From NCBI RefSeq assembly GCF_000696095.1, contig NZ_BAYX01000004.1:248001-312000 (forward strand): a stretch of 64,000 bases of DNA, read 5' to 3'. Source of the DNA: Rhizobium rhizogenes NBRC 13257. GTDB lineage: Bacteria; Pseudomonadota; Alphaproteobacteria; Rhizobiales; Rhizobiaceae. Numbering within the stretch: the first letter of the stretch is position 1; each line of letters starts with the position of its first letter. The position numbers were made by a program, and so were the translations under genes. The notes under the pieces were generated by a model that ran no database searches, was not told where the DNA came from, and saw only the letters and a program-made list of their open reading frames with translations. This document shows, piece after piece, positions 36,094-44,379 of the stretch.

Positions 36094-36966
36094 TCAAACG
36101 ACGATCCATTCCAGCAATGCATTCTGCGCATGCAGGAGAAAAGCCTTTGCCGCCCTGCTCTGGCAGGCCGGATGGGTCATCGCGTCCGTGGTGACTTCCT
36201 GCCCCCTGGCGACGGGCGGGCAGGGGAGGAAGATCGTGTCGGGGCGGCACCGGTCGAGTGTGGCGGCCGATATCCGGTAGTCGCGTAGCTGGGCTTGTGC
36301 GGTATCATCCAACCAACAGTCCGTAATGATGACGTCGGCGTCCAGCAACTCCTTCATATCGATGCTGGTGCTGAAATTCGCGTTCGAAAGATCCCGGTCG
36401 CGGACGTGCCATTTTTCCGGATAGACCTGCGTGACCTTGATCGGCAAGGCGAGCGAAGCCTCGACCCATGACCGTAGGATATTGGCATCGGGCGCGACGC
36501 CGACGACCTTGAGGCCACCGATACTGCCCCTTCGGCTTTTGACATAGGCGAGGTCGCCCAGCGTTTCGCAAGGGTGGTTCGATTTGGTCCGGGCATTGAT
36601 GACAGGCGCGTCCGCGGTCGCCGCCAGTTCGCGCAGGGCGGTCAGCAGCTTTGTGCGGACAATCAGGACATCGAACCAATTGTCGAGATAGCCGGCGAGG
36701 TCGGCGGTTTCCTCACGCGCATTAAAGCTGATCGGCGCCTGCACACAGATGCCGCCCATCGCCTGGACGCCAAGGCTGAAAGCCGTGGTGTTCCGCCAGC
36801 CGCTGTCATCGGCGATCAGCGCGACATGCTTGCGCTCCAGGCTTTGCGGCATACGGCGATCCGCCCATGCGCCGGCCAGGACGTTGGCGCGGTCGAGAAG
36901 CGAAAGAATGATGTCCGATGGCAGATCGTGGAATTCGAGAAAGCTTTTTCCGGTTCTGCCAGGCAT
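36094..36966 (-). CDS. Aspartate/ornithine carbamoyltransferase-family protein, atypical
   Basis: The 290-residue product has the two-domain carbamoyltransferase fold: an HPCETLGDLAYVKSR block (about residues 130-144) matching HPxQxLaDL, and LPCPPVARGQEV (about 247-258) matching the HCLPxxxGxEV loop with its catalytic Cys. However, the carbamoyl-phosphate motif S-T-R-T-R near residue 55 is replaced by GWRNTTAF, so the Ser and first Arg are missing. It may use a different substrate or be inactive. It is the first gene inside the accessory block beside rplS, with no arginine genes nearby. Confidence 0.75.
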   Translation of the reverse strand: MPGRTGKSFLEFHDLPSDIILSLLDRANVLAGAWADRRMPQSLERKHVALIADDSGWRNTTAFSLGVQAMGGICVQAPISFNAREETADLAGYLDNWFDVLIVRTKLLTALRELAATADAPVINARTKSNHPCETLGDLAYVKSRRGSIGGLKVVGVAPDANILRSWVEASLALPIKVTQVYPEKWHVRDRDLSNANFSTSIDMKELLDADVIITDCWLDDTAQAQLRDYRISAATLDRCRPDTIFLPCPPVARGQEVTTDAMTHPACQSRAAKAFLLHAQNALLEWIVV

Positions 36967-37105
36967 CTTCGCTCCGATACATGAGACATGTCCATGTCGT
37001 CATTAGCACCTGAAAAATGGCTGGCTCGCAAGAGCCTCCGTGTTCATTGATGGTTCACGCGTGTCTGATAGGCAGGCAATTTCCCAACATTGCGTAGAGA
37101 TTGCC

Positions 37106-37693
37106 ATGACACTCGCTGACCAGTTCGAAATCATCCGCTCGGGCAGGATGTACAATGATCTGACGCCGGAATTGATCAAGGCCCGCGAGGAAGCCGTTTT
37201 TCTGACCAATGATTACAATGCCAGTTTTGGAAAACCGTCGGCTGAAAGAGAAAGCATCCTGCGCAAGCTGTTGGGGGCGATCGGCAAGAGTGTTCATTTC
37301 GAGCCGACCTTCCGTTGCGAGTTTGGCCGTAACATCGTCATCGGCAACAATTTCTATGCCAATTTCGATTGCGTGATGCTGGACGGCGGCGGCATCGAGA
37401 TTGGCGATGACGTCCTGTTCGGGCCTCGCGTGGGCATTTATACCTCCAACCATGCCATTGACGCTTCCGAACGCGCTGCCGGGGGCTGCTATGCAAAGCC
37501 GGTGAAGATCGGTAATCGGGTATGGATCGGCGCCGGCGTTCACATCAACCAGGGCGTAACCATAGGCGACGGCGCGGTCATCGGTTCGGGTAGCGTCGTG
37601 ACGAAGGACATTCCCGCCGGTGTGATTGCCGCCGGTGTTCCTTGCAGGGTCATCAGGGACATCACCGAGAAGGACAAAACGGGCTTCGAATAA
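37106..37693 (+). CDS. Maltose/galactoside O-acetyltransferase-like protein
   Basis: This is a left-handed beta-helix acetyltransferase of 195 residues. It has the Mac N-terminal helix region (SGRMYNDLTPELIKAREEA), hexapeptide repeats (IVIGNNFYANFDCVML, IEIGDDVLFGPRVGIY) and the catalytic His in YTSNHAID. The last repeats are PVKIGNRVWIGAGVHINQGV and VIGSGSVVTKDIPAG. It moves acetyl from acetyl-CoA to a sugar hydroxyl. ATG 37106 with AGAGA upstream fits the family start. It stands alone between genes on the opposite strand. Confidence 0.9.
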   Translation: MTLADQFEIIRSGRMYNDLTPELIKAREEAVFLTNDYNASFGKPSAERESILRKLLGAIGKSVHFEPTFRCEFGRNIVIGNNFYANFDCVMLDGGGIEIGDDVLFGPRVGIYTSNHAIDASERAAGGCYAKPVKIGNRVWIGAGVHINQGVTIGDGAVIGSGSVVTKDIPAGVIAAGVPCRVIRDITEKDKTGFE

Positions 37694-37714
37694 CGCTCAG
37701 GCAGGTTCGACGAA

Positions 37715-38710
37715 TCAGCGTGAGGCGGCCCGAGCCGCTTCCTCCGGCAACCACTGGGCAATTTGCTCCGGCGTAAGATTTGCTCCGCACAGTATTGTCG
37801 CAACCCTCGTCCCCTGCATGGTCGCGGCTGTCGCCAAAACACCGGCCAGCCCCGCAGCGCCTGCCGGTTCAACCAGCCGGTTCCACCTGGAATGCGCAAA
37901 CCGCATGGCATCGATTATACAGGCATCGTCGACAAGCACGATGTCATCGATCGTCGTGGCCAGCCAATCGACGGCAACCGGAACCGGATCGCGTACGGCG
38001 ATCCCATCCGCGATCGTTGTCGCCTTATCTGTCGGAACGGGGTAGCCTGCCTGCCATGAAAGCTGCATGCAGGGAGCCCCTTTCGCGGCGACTGCGATGA
38101 CTTTGGTGGTGGGCGACGCCGTTTTGAACCAGCAGCCGATCCCTGCCGCCAGCGCACCATTTCCGAGGGGCACAAAAACCGCATCGATATTGCCGAATGC
38201 CTCGGTGAGTTCGGCCGCGATCGTTCCGGCGCCTTCCGCGATGCTGGCGCTTGCGCCATCCTCCACGAAGGTTGCCCCTCTTTCCGAGGCATATTCCCGG
38301 GCTCTTGCTTTCGCCGCGTCGAAGTCATCCCCAAACAGAATGACCTCCGCGCCGAGCCTGCGCATAGCCTCGATCTTCAGCGGATTGGCGGAGAGGCTGG
38401 CGAATACGGTCAGCTTGCGGCCCAGTTTTGCCGCGCCGTAGGCGAGCCCCTGGCCAAAGTTGCCTGCCGACGCTGTGACCAGAGGTCCACTCTCCGCGCT
38501 TGCGCACGCCAGATAATAACCGGTGCCCCTGCCTTTGAAGCAACGGATGGGATTATCCGTTTCGTCCTTGGCTGCAAGTGTCAGGCCGAGTGTCGCGTCG
38601 GTGAGCAATGCCGAGTTCAGGAAGATCGGATCGATCCGCCTTCTGGCATCGACGATATTCGAAGAGGATAGCTGAGATTGTCTTGTCATGGGGGCAATGA
38701 TAGATCTCAT
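37715..38710 (-). CDS. PLP-dependent threonine/serine dehydratase-like enzyme
   Basis: This is a fold-type II PLP enzyme of 331 residues. The cofactor Lys is in RCFKGRGTGYYLA (about residue 54), the phosphate or substrate loop is TASAGNFGQGLAYGAA (about 78-93) and the C-terminal PLP-ring segment is TILCGANLTPEQ, a CG(G/A)N motif. Threonine or hydroxyaspartate dehydration to a keto acid is the likely reaction type. ATG 38689 is an alternative start. It is divergent from an Lrp/AsnC regulator, its probable controller. Confidence 0.85.
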   Translation of the reverse strand: MRSIIAPMTRQSQLSSSNIVDARRRIDPIFLNSALLTDATLGLTLAAKDETDNPIRCFKGRGTGYYLACASAESGPLVTASAGNFGQGLAYGAAKLGRKLTVFASLSANPLKIEAMRRLGAEVILFGDDFDAAKARAREYASERGATFVEDGASASIAEGAGTIAAELTEAFGNIDAVFVPLGNGALAAGIGCWFKTASPTTKVIAVAAKGAPCMQLSWQAGYPVPTDKATTIADGIAVRDPVPVAVDWLATTIDDIVLVDDACIIDAMRFAHSRWNRLVEPAGAAGLAGVLATAATMQGTRVATILCGANLTPEQIAQWLPEEAARAASR

Positions 38711-38789
38711 CGATGCGGAAATTCATCGATATTTACGGTAATTGCGCTGTTCTTCCGCATGGATGGCTATGTTTTCGGGGGAAACACGC

Positions 38790-39251
38790 TTGGATGAGAA
38801 AGATCGAGAAATTCTGTTGATCCTGCAGGACAATGCTGACCAGCCCGCGAAAGCCATCGCGCAAGTCGTCAATCTTTCGCCTTCTGCAGTCGAGCGGCGT
38901 ATCAGCAAGCTTAAACGCGAGGGCGTGATCGACCGGATCGTCGCTGTTGTCAGTCCTGCTGCCGTCCGTCGGAACCTCAGAATTTTGGTCGAGATCGAAA
39001 TACAAAACGAGTATCGCCACAATCTCGAAGCTTTCCAACGTTGGCTTGTCCAGGCGCCGGAAGTCCAATCCTGTTGGTATGTCACCGGCGACACCGACTT
39101 CGTCTTGTCGGTAACGGTGCGGGATATTGAAGAATACAACGCCTTCATCGAGCGGATGATGACAGATCAGCGAGAGCTTGTGCGCAAGTACAAAAGCCTG
39201 ATCGCGCTCAAAACGATCAAGCATGGGATGGCTCTTTCGGTGGATGAATAG
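38790..39251 (+). CDS. Lrp/AsnC-family transcriptional regulator
   Basis: This is a leucine-responsive-type regulator of about 153 residues. The N-terminal HTH reads LDEKDREILLILQDN and IAQVVNLSPSAVERRISKL; the C-terminal RAM domain binds amino acids (CWYVTGDTDFVLSVTVRDIEEY). A TTG at 38790 directly before the conserved LDEKD, seven bases after GGGGGAA, is my preferred start; ATGs at 38763 and 38769 are possible. It is divergent from the PLP-enzyme gene and should respond to that enzyme's amino-acid substrate. Confidence 0.88.
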   Translation: MDEKDREILLILQDNADQPAKAIAQVVNLSPSAVERRISKLKREGVIDRIVAVVSPAAVRRNLRILVEIEIQNEYRHNLEAFQRWLVQAPEVQSCWYVTGDTDFVLSVTVRDIEEYNAFIERMMTDQRELVRKYKSLIALKTIKHGMALSVDE

Positions 39252-39264
39252 GGCGTCGCCAGTC

Positions 39265-39838
39265 GTCGTCGCCTTTCGGTTCTAAGGGGACACTTGCTGT
39301 TACCCCGCCTCCTTTATGATAGGCATGCGTTGTTTCAGCATGCGAACGAGAAGGAGCCAGCCGCGATGAAGTGCCTGCGCATCTATGCCACTCCGGACGG
39401 CGAGTCGCATTTCGACGAAGTCGAATTGCCGACGACGAAGACGTCGGTGCACCCCGATGCCATCCAGTTCGATGTTACGGCCAGTTATCCGGCGTCCCGC
39501 GTCCGCCTCACCCACATCCCAGCAGGCATGCGCGAGGTTGCCTGGCATAAAGTCCCGGAGCCTGTGCTTACGGTCAGGCTGGATGGTTCGGTTGAATACG
39601 AGACGAGCGACGGAGAGGTGCGCCACGTTCAGGCGGGCAGCTTCGTGTTGGTGGAGGACACACACGGCAAGGGCCATCTGTCACGTCATTCCCCAGAGGC
39701 ACAAACCGTCATCTGGATCTCACTGCCGAACGGTCTCGAATTGCCGCCAGCTTAGTCCGCCTAGGCGCGTCGTCAGCGCCGCGATTGAGAACGATCGCAA
39801 TTGGCGCGAAGCGGGCGAACGCTGTCGTCGCCTTTCGG
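39265..39838 (+). repeat. 15-base direct repeat flanking the cupin gene
   Basis: GTCGTCGCCTTTCGG occurs at 39265-39279 and again at 39824-39838, both outside coding sequence, one on each side of the cupin gene. It could mark the edges of a small inserted cassette or be coincidence. Confidence 0.4.
39366..39755 (+). CDS. Cupin-domain protein
   Basis: This 129-residue single-cupin protein starts MKCLRIYATPDGESHFDEVE. The beta-barrel motif region includes WHKVPEPVLTVRLDGSVEYETSDGE and HVQAGSFVLVEDTHGKGHLSRH, with two His that could bind a metal. The start follows AGAAGGAG by eleven bases. Substrate and partner are unknown. It is bounded by a 15-base direct repeat. Confidence 0.75.
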   Translation: MKCLRIYATPDGESHFDEVELPTTKTSVHPDAIQFDVTASYPASRVRLTHIPAGMREVAWHKVPEPVLTVRLDGSVEYETSDGEVRHVQAGSFVLVEDTHGKGHLSRHSPEAQTVIWISLPNGLELPPA

Positions 39839-39917
39839 CCCATTGCAGGCAAACTGGATGCGTAACGCGTCAACACCCGAAAAGTCCCTCGACAGAAGCT
39901 TCTCGACCAACCGTTTT

Positions 39918-40493
39918 TCATTCTTGGTGAGCTGACACCATCTGCATGATGAGGGTGATCCGGTGAGCCCGGAAAGCGGGTCTTATTCTGCCGTGGCGTT
40001 CAAGCTGGGCCAATCCGTGAAGTGCCGCCCAAAAAGTTTCGGTAGCGGTATCCACATCCTTGGAGAACGGCGCGATCACTGTCGCCATGGCTCCGAAACC
40101 CTCACGGAGCTGGGGTGGCGTGTCGGATCTGGCGAAGCGCAGACCGGTCGGCAGGACAAACATCGCCTCGTACATCGCAGGCCGGGCGAAAGCGAAATCG
40201 AGATAGGCGGTCGCGACGCCTTCCACCAACTCCCTTGGCGTAGATGATGGCCGGATCGCTGCGCGGAGGATCGCCGCCAGCTCGCCGAAGCCTTCGAGCG
40301 CGACCGCTCCGACGATCTCATCGCGATTTTGGAAATGAGAATAGAGAACCGGCTGACTGAATTCTATCTCGTCGGCGAGACGCCGGATCGTGACGGAAGC
40401 CCAGCCCTCGCGTTCCGCGATTGTCCTTGCGGCGACAATGATCCGGCGTTCACGCTCCTCCCGTTCCCTGGCCTTGCGTTCGCTGATTCCCAC
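39918..40493 (-). CDS. TetR-family transcriptional regulator
   Basis: This 191-residue repressor has its HTH in the N-terminal part (RIIVAARTIAEREGWASVTIRRLADEIEFSQPVLYSHFQNRDE, about residues 17-59), preceded by a charged start. The C-terminal part is a ligand domain of the TetR_C_13-like type with FWAALHGLAQLERHGRI. It is divergent from the DoxX-like and flavodoxin-like genes; a perfect palindrome lies between. Confidence 0.92.
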   Translation of the reverse strand: MGISERKAREREERERRIIVAARTIAEREGWASVTIRRLADEIEFSQPVLYSHFQNRDEIVGAVALEGFGELAAILRAAIRPSSTPRELVEGVATAYLDFAFARPAMYEAMFVLPTGLRFARSDTPPQLREGFGAMATVIAPFSKDVDTATETFWAALHGLAQLERHGRIRPAFRAHRITLIMQMVSAHQE

Positions 40494-40563
40494 CGTGTGC
40501 CTCTATCTTCATTCGCGCGATTTCTCTGAAGTTGAGACTATCAAATAAAGCGACGATTGACAA

Positions 40564-40578
40564 TCTAGCGACGCTAGA
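40564..40578 (+). promoter_or_regulatory. Palindromic TetR operator candidate
   Basis: TCTAGCG-A-CGCTAGA is a perfect 15-base palindrome in the region between the divergent TetR and DoxX-like genes, about 70 bases from each start. This is the usual form and place of a TetR-type operator. Confidence 0.8.
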
Positions 40579-40636
40579 ATACATACCACCGATATGAAGT
40601 GGCGCCTGACACGGGTCATCACAGAAGAGAACATCA

Positions 40637-40999
40637 ATGAATCTTCCAATTCAAATTTTCACGGGTGCAACGGTGCTCGATACCATCCTCGTTTGGCTAG
40701 CAGCCGGGGCGTTTCTGGTCGGCGCTATCGTCAACGCGAGTGGACACCCGAAAATCCGCGCAGGTTTTGTGCGACTTGGTTTCCCATTCTGGTGGTGCTG
40801 GGTAACATCAGCCCTCGAACTCGCTACCGCGACGCTGTTGGTCACAGCCGGCACCCGATACATTGGGGTCGCTTTGGGCACCTGCATCATGCTGGCCGCG
40901 ATCGCCGCTGTCCTGCGTATCCGGAATTACCGCGAACTCCCGCCGACTCTCGTGTTCCTGTTGCTGCTGATACTGGCCAGTCTCAGCGGGCACGCCTGA
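40637..40999 (+). CDS. DoxX-like membrane protein
   Basis: This small protein of 120 residues has four predicted helices (starting about residues 14, 49, 72 and 100). It belongs to the DoxX-like group; FPFWWCWVTSALELATATLLV is the conserved second-helix segment. It probably takes part in redox homeostasis or in the breakdown of a compound sensed by the divergent TetR protein. The flavodoxin-like gene follows about 190 bases later. Confidence 0.78.
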   Translation: MNLPIQIFTGATVLDTILVWLAAGAFLVGAIVNASGHPKIRAGFVRLGFPFWWCWVTSALELATATLLVTAGTRYIGVALGTCIMLAAIAAVLRIRNYRELPPTLVFLLLLILASLSGHA

Positions 41000-41186
41000 G
41001 CATCTCGCGGGAAACAGAGCCATCCGTCTGGAGAATCCGCGCTTAACCAAGCGGATAAAGGTCTCCATCGCCCAGGCATCGGGCGTCATCCAAACTCCAA
41101 TCATCAACCTATCCGGAAGTCACCGGACGGAGCGAACTCGTCTCCAGACAGCGCAAAGCAATGGCCCAAAGGAGGCCAAAATCCCC

Positions 41187-41753
41187 ATGTCAAATACAGT
41201 CATCGTCTATCATTCCGGCTACGGCCACACGCAGCGGATGGCGGAAGCCATCGCGGACGGCGCGGGCGGAGCGCTTTACGCCATCGACTCCGACGGCAAC
41301 CTTTCAGATGACGGATGGACCGCGTTGGACGCCGCTGACGCCATCATCTTCGGATCGCCAACCTACATGGGCGGCCCGAGCTGGCAGTTTAAGAAGTTCG
41401 CGGATACCTCCTCGAAGGCCTGGTTTACCAACAAATGGCAGGACAAAGTCTTCGGGGGCTTCACCAACAGCGCCAGTTTGAATGGCGACAAACTTAACAC
41501 CCTCGAATACTTCGTTCTTCTGGCTGGACAGCACGGAGGCCTGTGGGTCAGTTTGGGGATAAAGCCAGCGAACGTGAAGGCGTCGAAGCGGGACGACGCA
41601 AACAGGATGGGTTCGTACATCGCGCCAATGACGCAGAGCGATGCAGACGCAGCCCCAAGCGAGATGTCTGCCGGCGACCTCGAAACCGCCCGTCTGTACG
41701 GCGCACGCGTGGCAGGGGTTGCACAGCGGTTCGCATCGGCTCAGGTCGCCTGA
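41187..41753 (+). CDS. Flavodoxin-fold NAD(P)H-dependent oxidoreductase (WrbA-like)
   Basis: This is an FMN-binding protein of 188 residues. The phosphate loop is YHSGYGHTQRMAEAIADGA (about residues 8-26), and GSPTYMGGPSWQFKKF (about 56-71) holds the isoalloxazine-contact residues, as in WrbA/NQO-type quinone reductases. Its likely job is two-electron reduction of quinones or nitro-compounds. Together with the TetR and DoxX-like genes it forms a plausible quinone or electrophile response unit. AAAGGAGG lies upstream of the start. Confidence 0.87.
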   Translation: MSNTVIVYHSGYGHTQRMAEAIADGAGGALYAIDSDGNLSDDGWTALDAADAIIFGSPTYMGGPSWQFKKFADTSSKAWFTNKWQDKVFGGFTNSASLNGDKLNTLEYFVLLAGQHGGLWVSLGIKPANVKASKRDDANRMGSYIAPMTQSDADAAPSEMSAGDLETARLYGARVAGVAQRFASAQVA

Positions 41754-41904
41754 TGCAATGCCCTAACTCCCAACACTTGAAAGACCGATGAACCTGGCGA
41801 GCAGAGCACTCGTCTTCAGAATGACTGACCGACCCACGACATAGCGGCGTGATCGTGTCAGCAAACGCAATAACCAAAACGAAGGTCATTCGCTCTGCTC
41901 GCCC

Positions 41905-42057
41905 AGCACGGCGGTATCAAACGGCATCGTATCGGCACACTCAGTTTATCGCTGCTACTTCGCTGGCTGCTTCTCCAACAGGTCCGGCCGGCGCTCTTTC
42001 GTCAGCTTTTCGGCTTCCTGTCTTTGCCATTTGGCGATGGCGCCGTGGTCACCGGAG
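41905..42057 (-). repeat. Detached duplicate of the trmD 3' end
   Basis: This 153-base segment is a diverged copy of 42935-43086, the last part of trmD and its downstream flank, in the same orientation 1,030 bases away. It includes an identical core of 38 bases. Its minus-strand reading gives [20 protein letters not shown] followed by DLLEKQPAK and a stop at 41955, an intact TrmD C-terminus without the rest of the gene. The phosphotransferase gene lies between the two copies. Confidence 0.9.
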
Positions 42058-42097
42058 GTTCCGGCATGGATGTCGCCCGTCTATCCGGTAGAACCGC

Positions 42098-42832
42098 TTA
42101 GTCCGCTCGAACTTCGGCAAGCCGCTTGACTGCGTACTCGTCCTGCCAGCAAACGGCGGCTTCCCATGCGGCCGACGCTTGCGCGGCAGTATCATGCGCG
42201 CCTTCGTCGAGATCGGCAGCGTTGTCGGGCAGTACCAGGTCAAGGTCAGGGGCGTCGACGTGTGATTCATCCCAGTCGATTAACGCGACATGATCTGCAG
42301 TCATGCGGATGTTGCCAGGGTTGTTGGGGTTGCCGTGGACAACGCATGTCTGACGCCCGATTAGCCGCGCCCACGCCGCTCGACATCGAGTAACGCCTTC
42401 AGGCGGCATCGCCGCAAGATTGACCCTCGTTCCGGTTTCGGCATGCAGGAGGTCGGTCGACGATTTCCAACCGGGGCGCTGCGGCCAGCCCCGCGTCAAC
42501 CGATGCAGCTCGCGGAGCGTGTCGGCCACGCGACGCCAGTCAGACTCAGTCTCGGGCGGCCCGCCCTCGATGTATTTCATCACCACCAGACCGTCCACGA
42601 ACAGCCGGCCGTCAATCGTCGGGATTGGCACTGGAACGATCATACCTTCGCGGTCGAGGTGTTGGAGTAGCTCGGTTTCCCATGCGAGATCAGTGTCGAT
42701 CCTGGAGCCGAGGCGACCGACCGCGATCTGCCCGCGGACGCGAACGCTCCACACATCATTGGCAACTCCACCAGTGAGCGGTTCGATGCGAACCGCGTCT
42801 TCGCCCCATTGCCCGAGTGCTTCCCATCCCAT
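42098..42832 (-). CDS. Aminoglycoside phosphotransferase-family protein
   Basis: This is a 244-residue kinase-like protein of the APH/choline-kinase fold. The nucleotide-binding part has VARLGSR-like GQIAVGRLGSRID and the C-terminal lobe has VVHGNPNNPGNIRM followed by LIDWDESHVDAPDLDLV. In the family the catalytic loop is H-G-D-x-N-x-x-N; here the Asp position reads Asn and one residue is added, while the metal-binding IDWD is kept. Activity is therefore uncertain. The substrate is unknown and resistance should not be assumed. It lies between duplicated trmD ends. Confidence 0.82.
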   Translation of the reverse strand: MGWEALGQWGEDAVRIEPLTGGVANDVWSVRVRGQIAVGRLGSRIDTDLAWETELLQHLDREGMIVPVPIPTIDGRLFVDGLVVMKYIEGGPPETESDWRRVADTLRELHRLTRGWPQRPGWKSSTDLLHAETGTRVNLAAMPPEGVTRCRAAWARLIGRQTCVVHGNPNNPGNIRMTADHVALIDWDESHVDAPDLDLVLPDNAADLDEGAHDTAAQASAAWEAAVCWQDEYAVKRLAEVRAD

Positions 42833-42934
42833 TGGCGATACCTCAGCGGCCTTGATTCAATTAACAGACGAAATAGAGAAAGCTCACGACGCCACAATGT
42901 CCGCTTGACCCAAAGCAGCCCCATGCTGCCGCCT

Positions 42935-43086
42935 AGCACGGCGGCATCAAATGGCATCACATCAGCAGCCCAGTCTATCGCTGCTATGTCTTGGGCTGCG
43001 TCTCCAGCAGATCCGGCCGGCGCTCTTTCGTCAGCTTTTCGGCTTCCTGCCTTTGCCATTTAGCGATGGCGCCGTGGTTGCCGGAG
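42935..43086 (-). repeat. trmD 3' end, second copy of the flanking duplication
   Basis: This is the copy that is continuous with functional trmD and overlaps its last 103 bases. It mates with 41905-42057. Together they bracket a segment of about one kilobase carrying the phosphotransferase gene. Confidence 0.9.
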
Positions 43087-43676
43087 ATCAGGACTGCGGG
43101 GATTTCGCGCTCTTCCCAGACCTGGGGACGCGTATAGTGTGGGTGCTCCAGCAGGCCGCCCTCGAAGCTTTCGTGCAGGCCTGAGAGATCGTTGCCCATG
43201 ACGCCAGGCAGGATGCGGACGATGGCGTCGAGCAGGATCAGCGCCGCCGGCTCGCCGCCGGAGAGGATGTAATCGCCGATCGAGACTTCTTCGAGATCGC
43301 GTCCCTCGATCACCCGCTGGTCGACGCCCTCGAAGCGGCCGCAGACGATGATGACGCCGTCGCCGGAGGCGAGTTCGCGCACGCGCTTCTGCGTCAGCGG
43401 CTTTCCACGCGGGCTCATCAGCAAGCGCGGGCGATTGTCGTTCTCGGAGGCATGGTCGATGGCGCGGGCAAGCACATCCGGCTTCAGCACCATGCCGGCG
43501 CCGCCGCCGGCCGGCGTGTCATCGACGGTGCGGTGCTTGTCGGTGGCGAAATCGCGGATCTGCACGGTGTCCAGCGCCCATTGCCCGCGCTCCATCGCCT
43601 TGCCGGCAAGCGACGCGCCGAGATGGCCGGGAAACATCTCGGGGTAGAGCGTGAGGATGGTCGCCCGAAAACTCAT
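42984..43676 (-). CDS. trmD: tRNA (guanine37-N1)-methyltransferase
   Basis: This SPOUT-fold enzyme makes m1G37 next to the anticodon and prevents +1 frameshifting. It has 230 residues. Family blocks are [17 protein letters not shown] at the N-terminus, [28 protein letters not shown] and the knot region [15 protein letters not shown]. The C-terminal [16 protein letters not shown] segment is present. It begins 8 bases after rimM. Its last 100 bases occur a second time at 41905-42057. Confidence 0.97.
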   Translation of the reverse strand: MSFRATILTLYPEMFPGHLGASLAGKAMERGQWALDTVQIRDFATDKHRTVDDTPAGGGAGMVLKPDVLARAIDHASENDNRPRLLMSPRGKPLTQKRVRELASGDGVIIVCGRFEGVDQRVIEGRDLEEVSIGDYILSGGEPAALILLDAIVRILPGVMGNDLSGLHESFEGGLLEHPHYTRPQVWEEREIPAVLISGNHGAIAKWQRQEAEKLTKERRPDLLETQPKT

Positions 43677-43683
43677 GAGCAGA

Positions 43684-44256
43684 TCACTCCTTCGTCTTGC
43701 CGGGCGGCTTCGGCGGCTTGCCGGTGAGATCGTCGGGGCTGTCGATCAGGCCGGCCGCCATTGGATCGATCAGGATCTTGCCGCCTTCGAGGTCGATTTC
43801 CAGCACGGCTGCCTCGGAGAACGGGATCAGCACCGGGCGCTTGCCCGGCCCTTTCAGCTCCAGCAGATCGCCTGCGCCGAAATCATAGACGCCGCTGACC
43901 GTGCCATAGGCGGTGCCCTTGTCATCGACCGCTTCCAGGCCCTCGAGGTCGGTATAGAAGAACTCGTCGTCCTCCAGCTCGTCATCGGGCAGGTTGTCGC
44001 GTTCGATATAGAGTTCCAGCCCGTTCAGAGCCTCGGCGGCATCGCGGTTGTTGACGCCGCGAAAGCGCACGATCACCACGTTCTTGGCCTCGCGGATTTC
44101 CAGCACTTCGAAGATGCGGCCGTCCATGCTGTGCAGATGGCCGTAATCGCCGAGCGCAGTCGGGTCCGAGGTAAAGGCGCGGGCGCGCACTTCGCCCCGC
44201 AGGCCCTGCGCGGCGCCGATGGTTGCCATCAATACCGGGTTTTCAAGTTTCGTCAT
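43684..44256 (-). CDS. rimM: 16S rRNA processing protein RimM
   Basis: This assembly factor for the 30S head binds S19 and helps process 16S rRNA; 190 residues. The N-terminal RimM beta-barrel starts [22 protein letters not shown] and the PRC-barrel has [20 protein letters not shown] and [11 protein letters not shown] Lys/Pro-rich tail ([11 protein letters not shown]) is added. It is separated from rpsP by a strong terminator hairpin, so its expression should be lower than that of S16. Confidence 0.95.
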   Translation of the reverse strand: MTKLENPVLMATIGAAQGLRGEVRARAFTSDPTALGDYGHLHSMDGRIFEVLEIREAKNVVIVRFRGVNNRDAAEALNGLELYIERDNLPDDELEDDEFFYTDLEGLEAVDDKGTAYGTVSGVYDFGAGDLLELKGPGKRPVLIPFSEAAVLEIDLEGGKILIDPMAAGLIDSPDDLTGKPPKPPGKTKE

Positions 44257-44327
44257 GGTCTCGTTGCCGACTGCCGGAGGATCGATTGCGTTCTCTCATA
44301 AGATGAAGCGCACGAATAGGAAACAAA

Positions 44328-44359
44328 AAACGGGTGGCATGTCGCCATGCCACCCGTTT
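44328..44359 (-). terminator. Terminator/attenuator between rpsP and rimM
   Basis: On the minus strand AAACGGGTGGCATG-type arms pair perfectly over 14 bases (44328-44341 with 44346-44359) around a four-base loop, followed by TTTTTTGTTT. It directly follows rpsP and lies upstream of rimM-trmD, so most transcripts should stop here. Confidence 0.9.
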
Positions 44360-44379
44360 CAGATCGTCGTTACGGCTGA

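Noticed and set aside
41849..42091. 80-codon plus-strand frame, with a similar frame at 42809-43063
   Set aside because: Both frames look alike because they lie on the two copies of the duplicated trmD 3' end; they are not a gene family.
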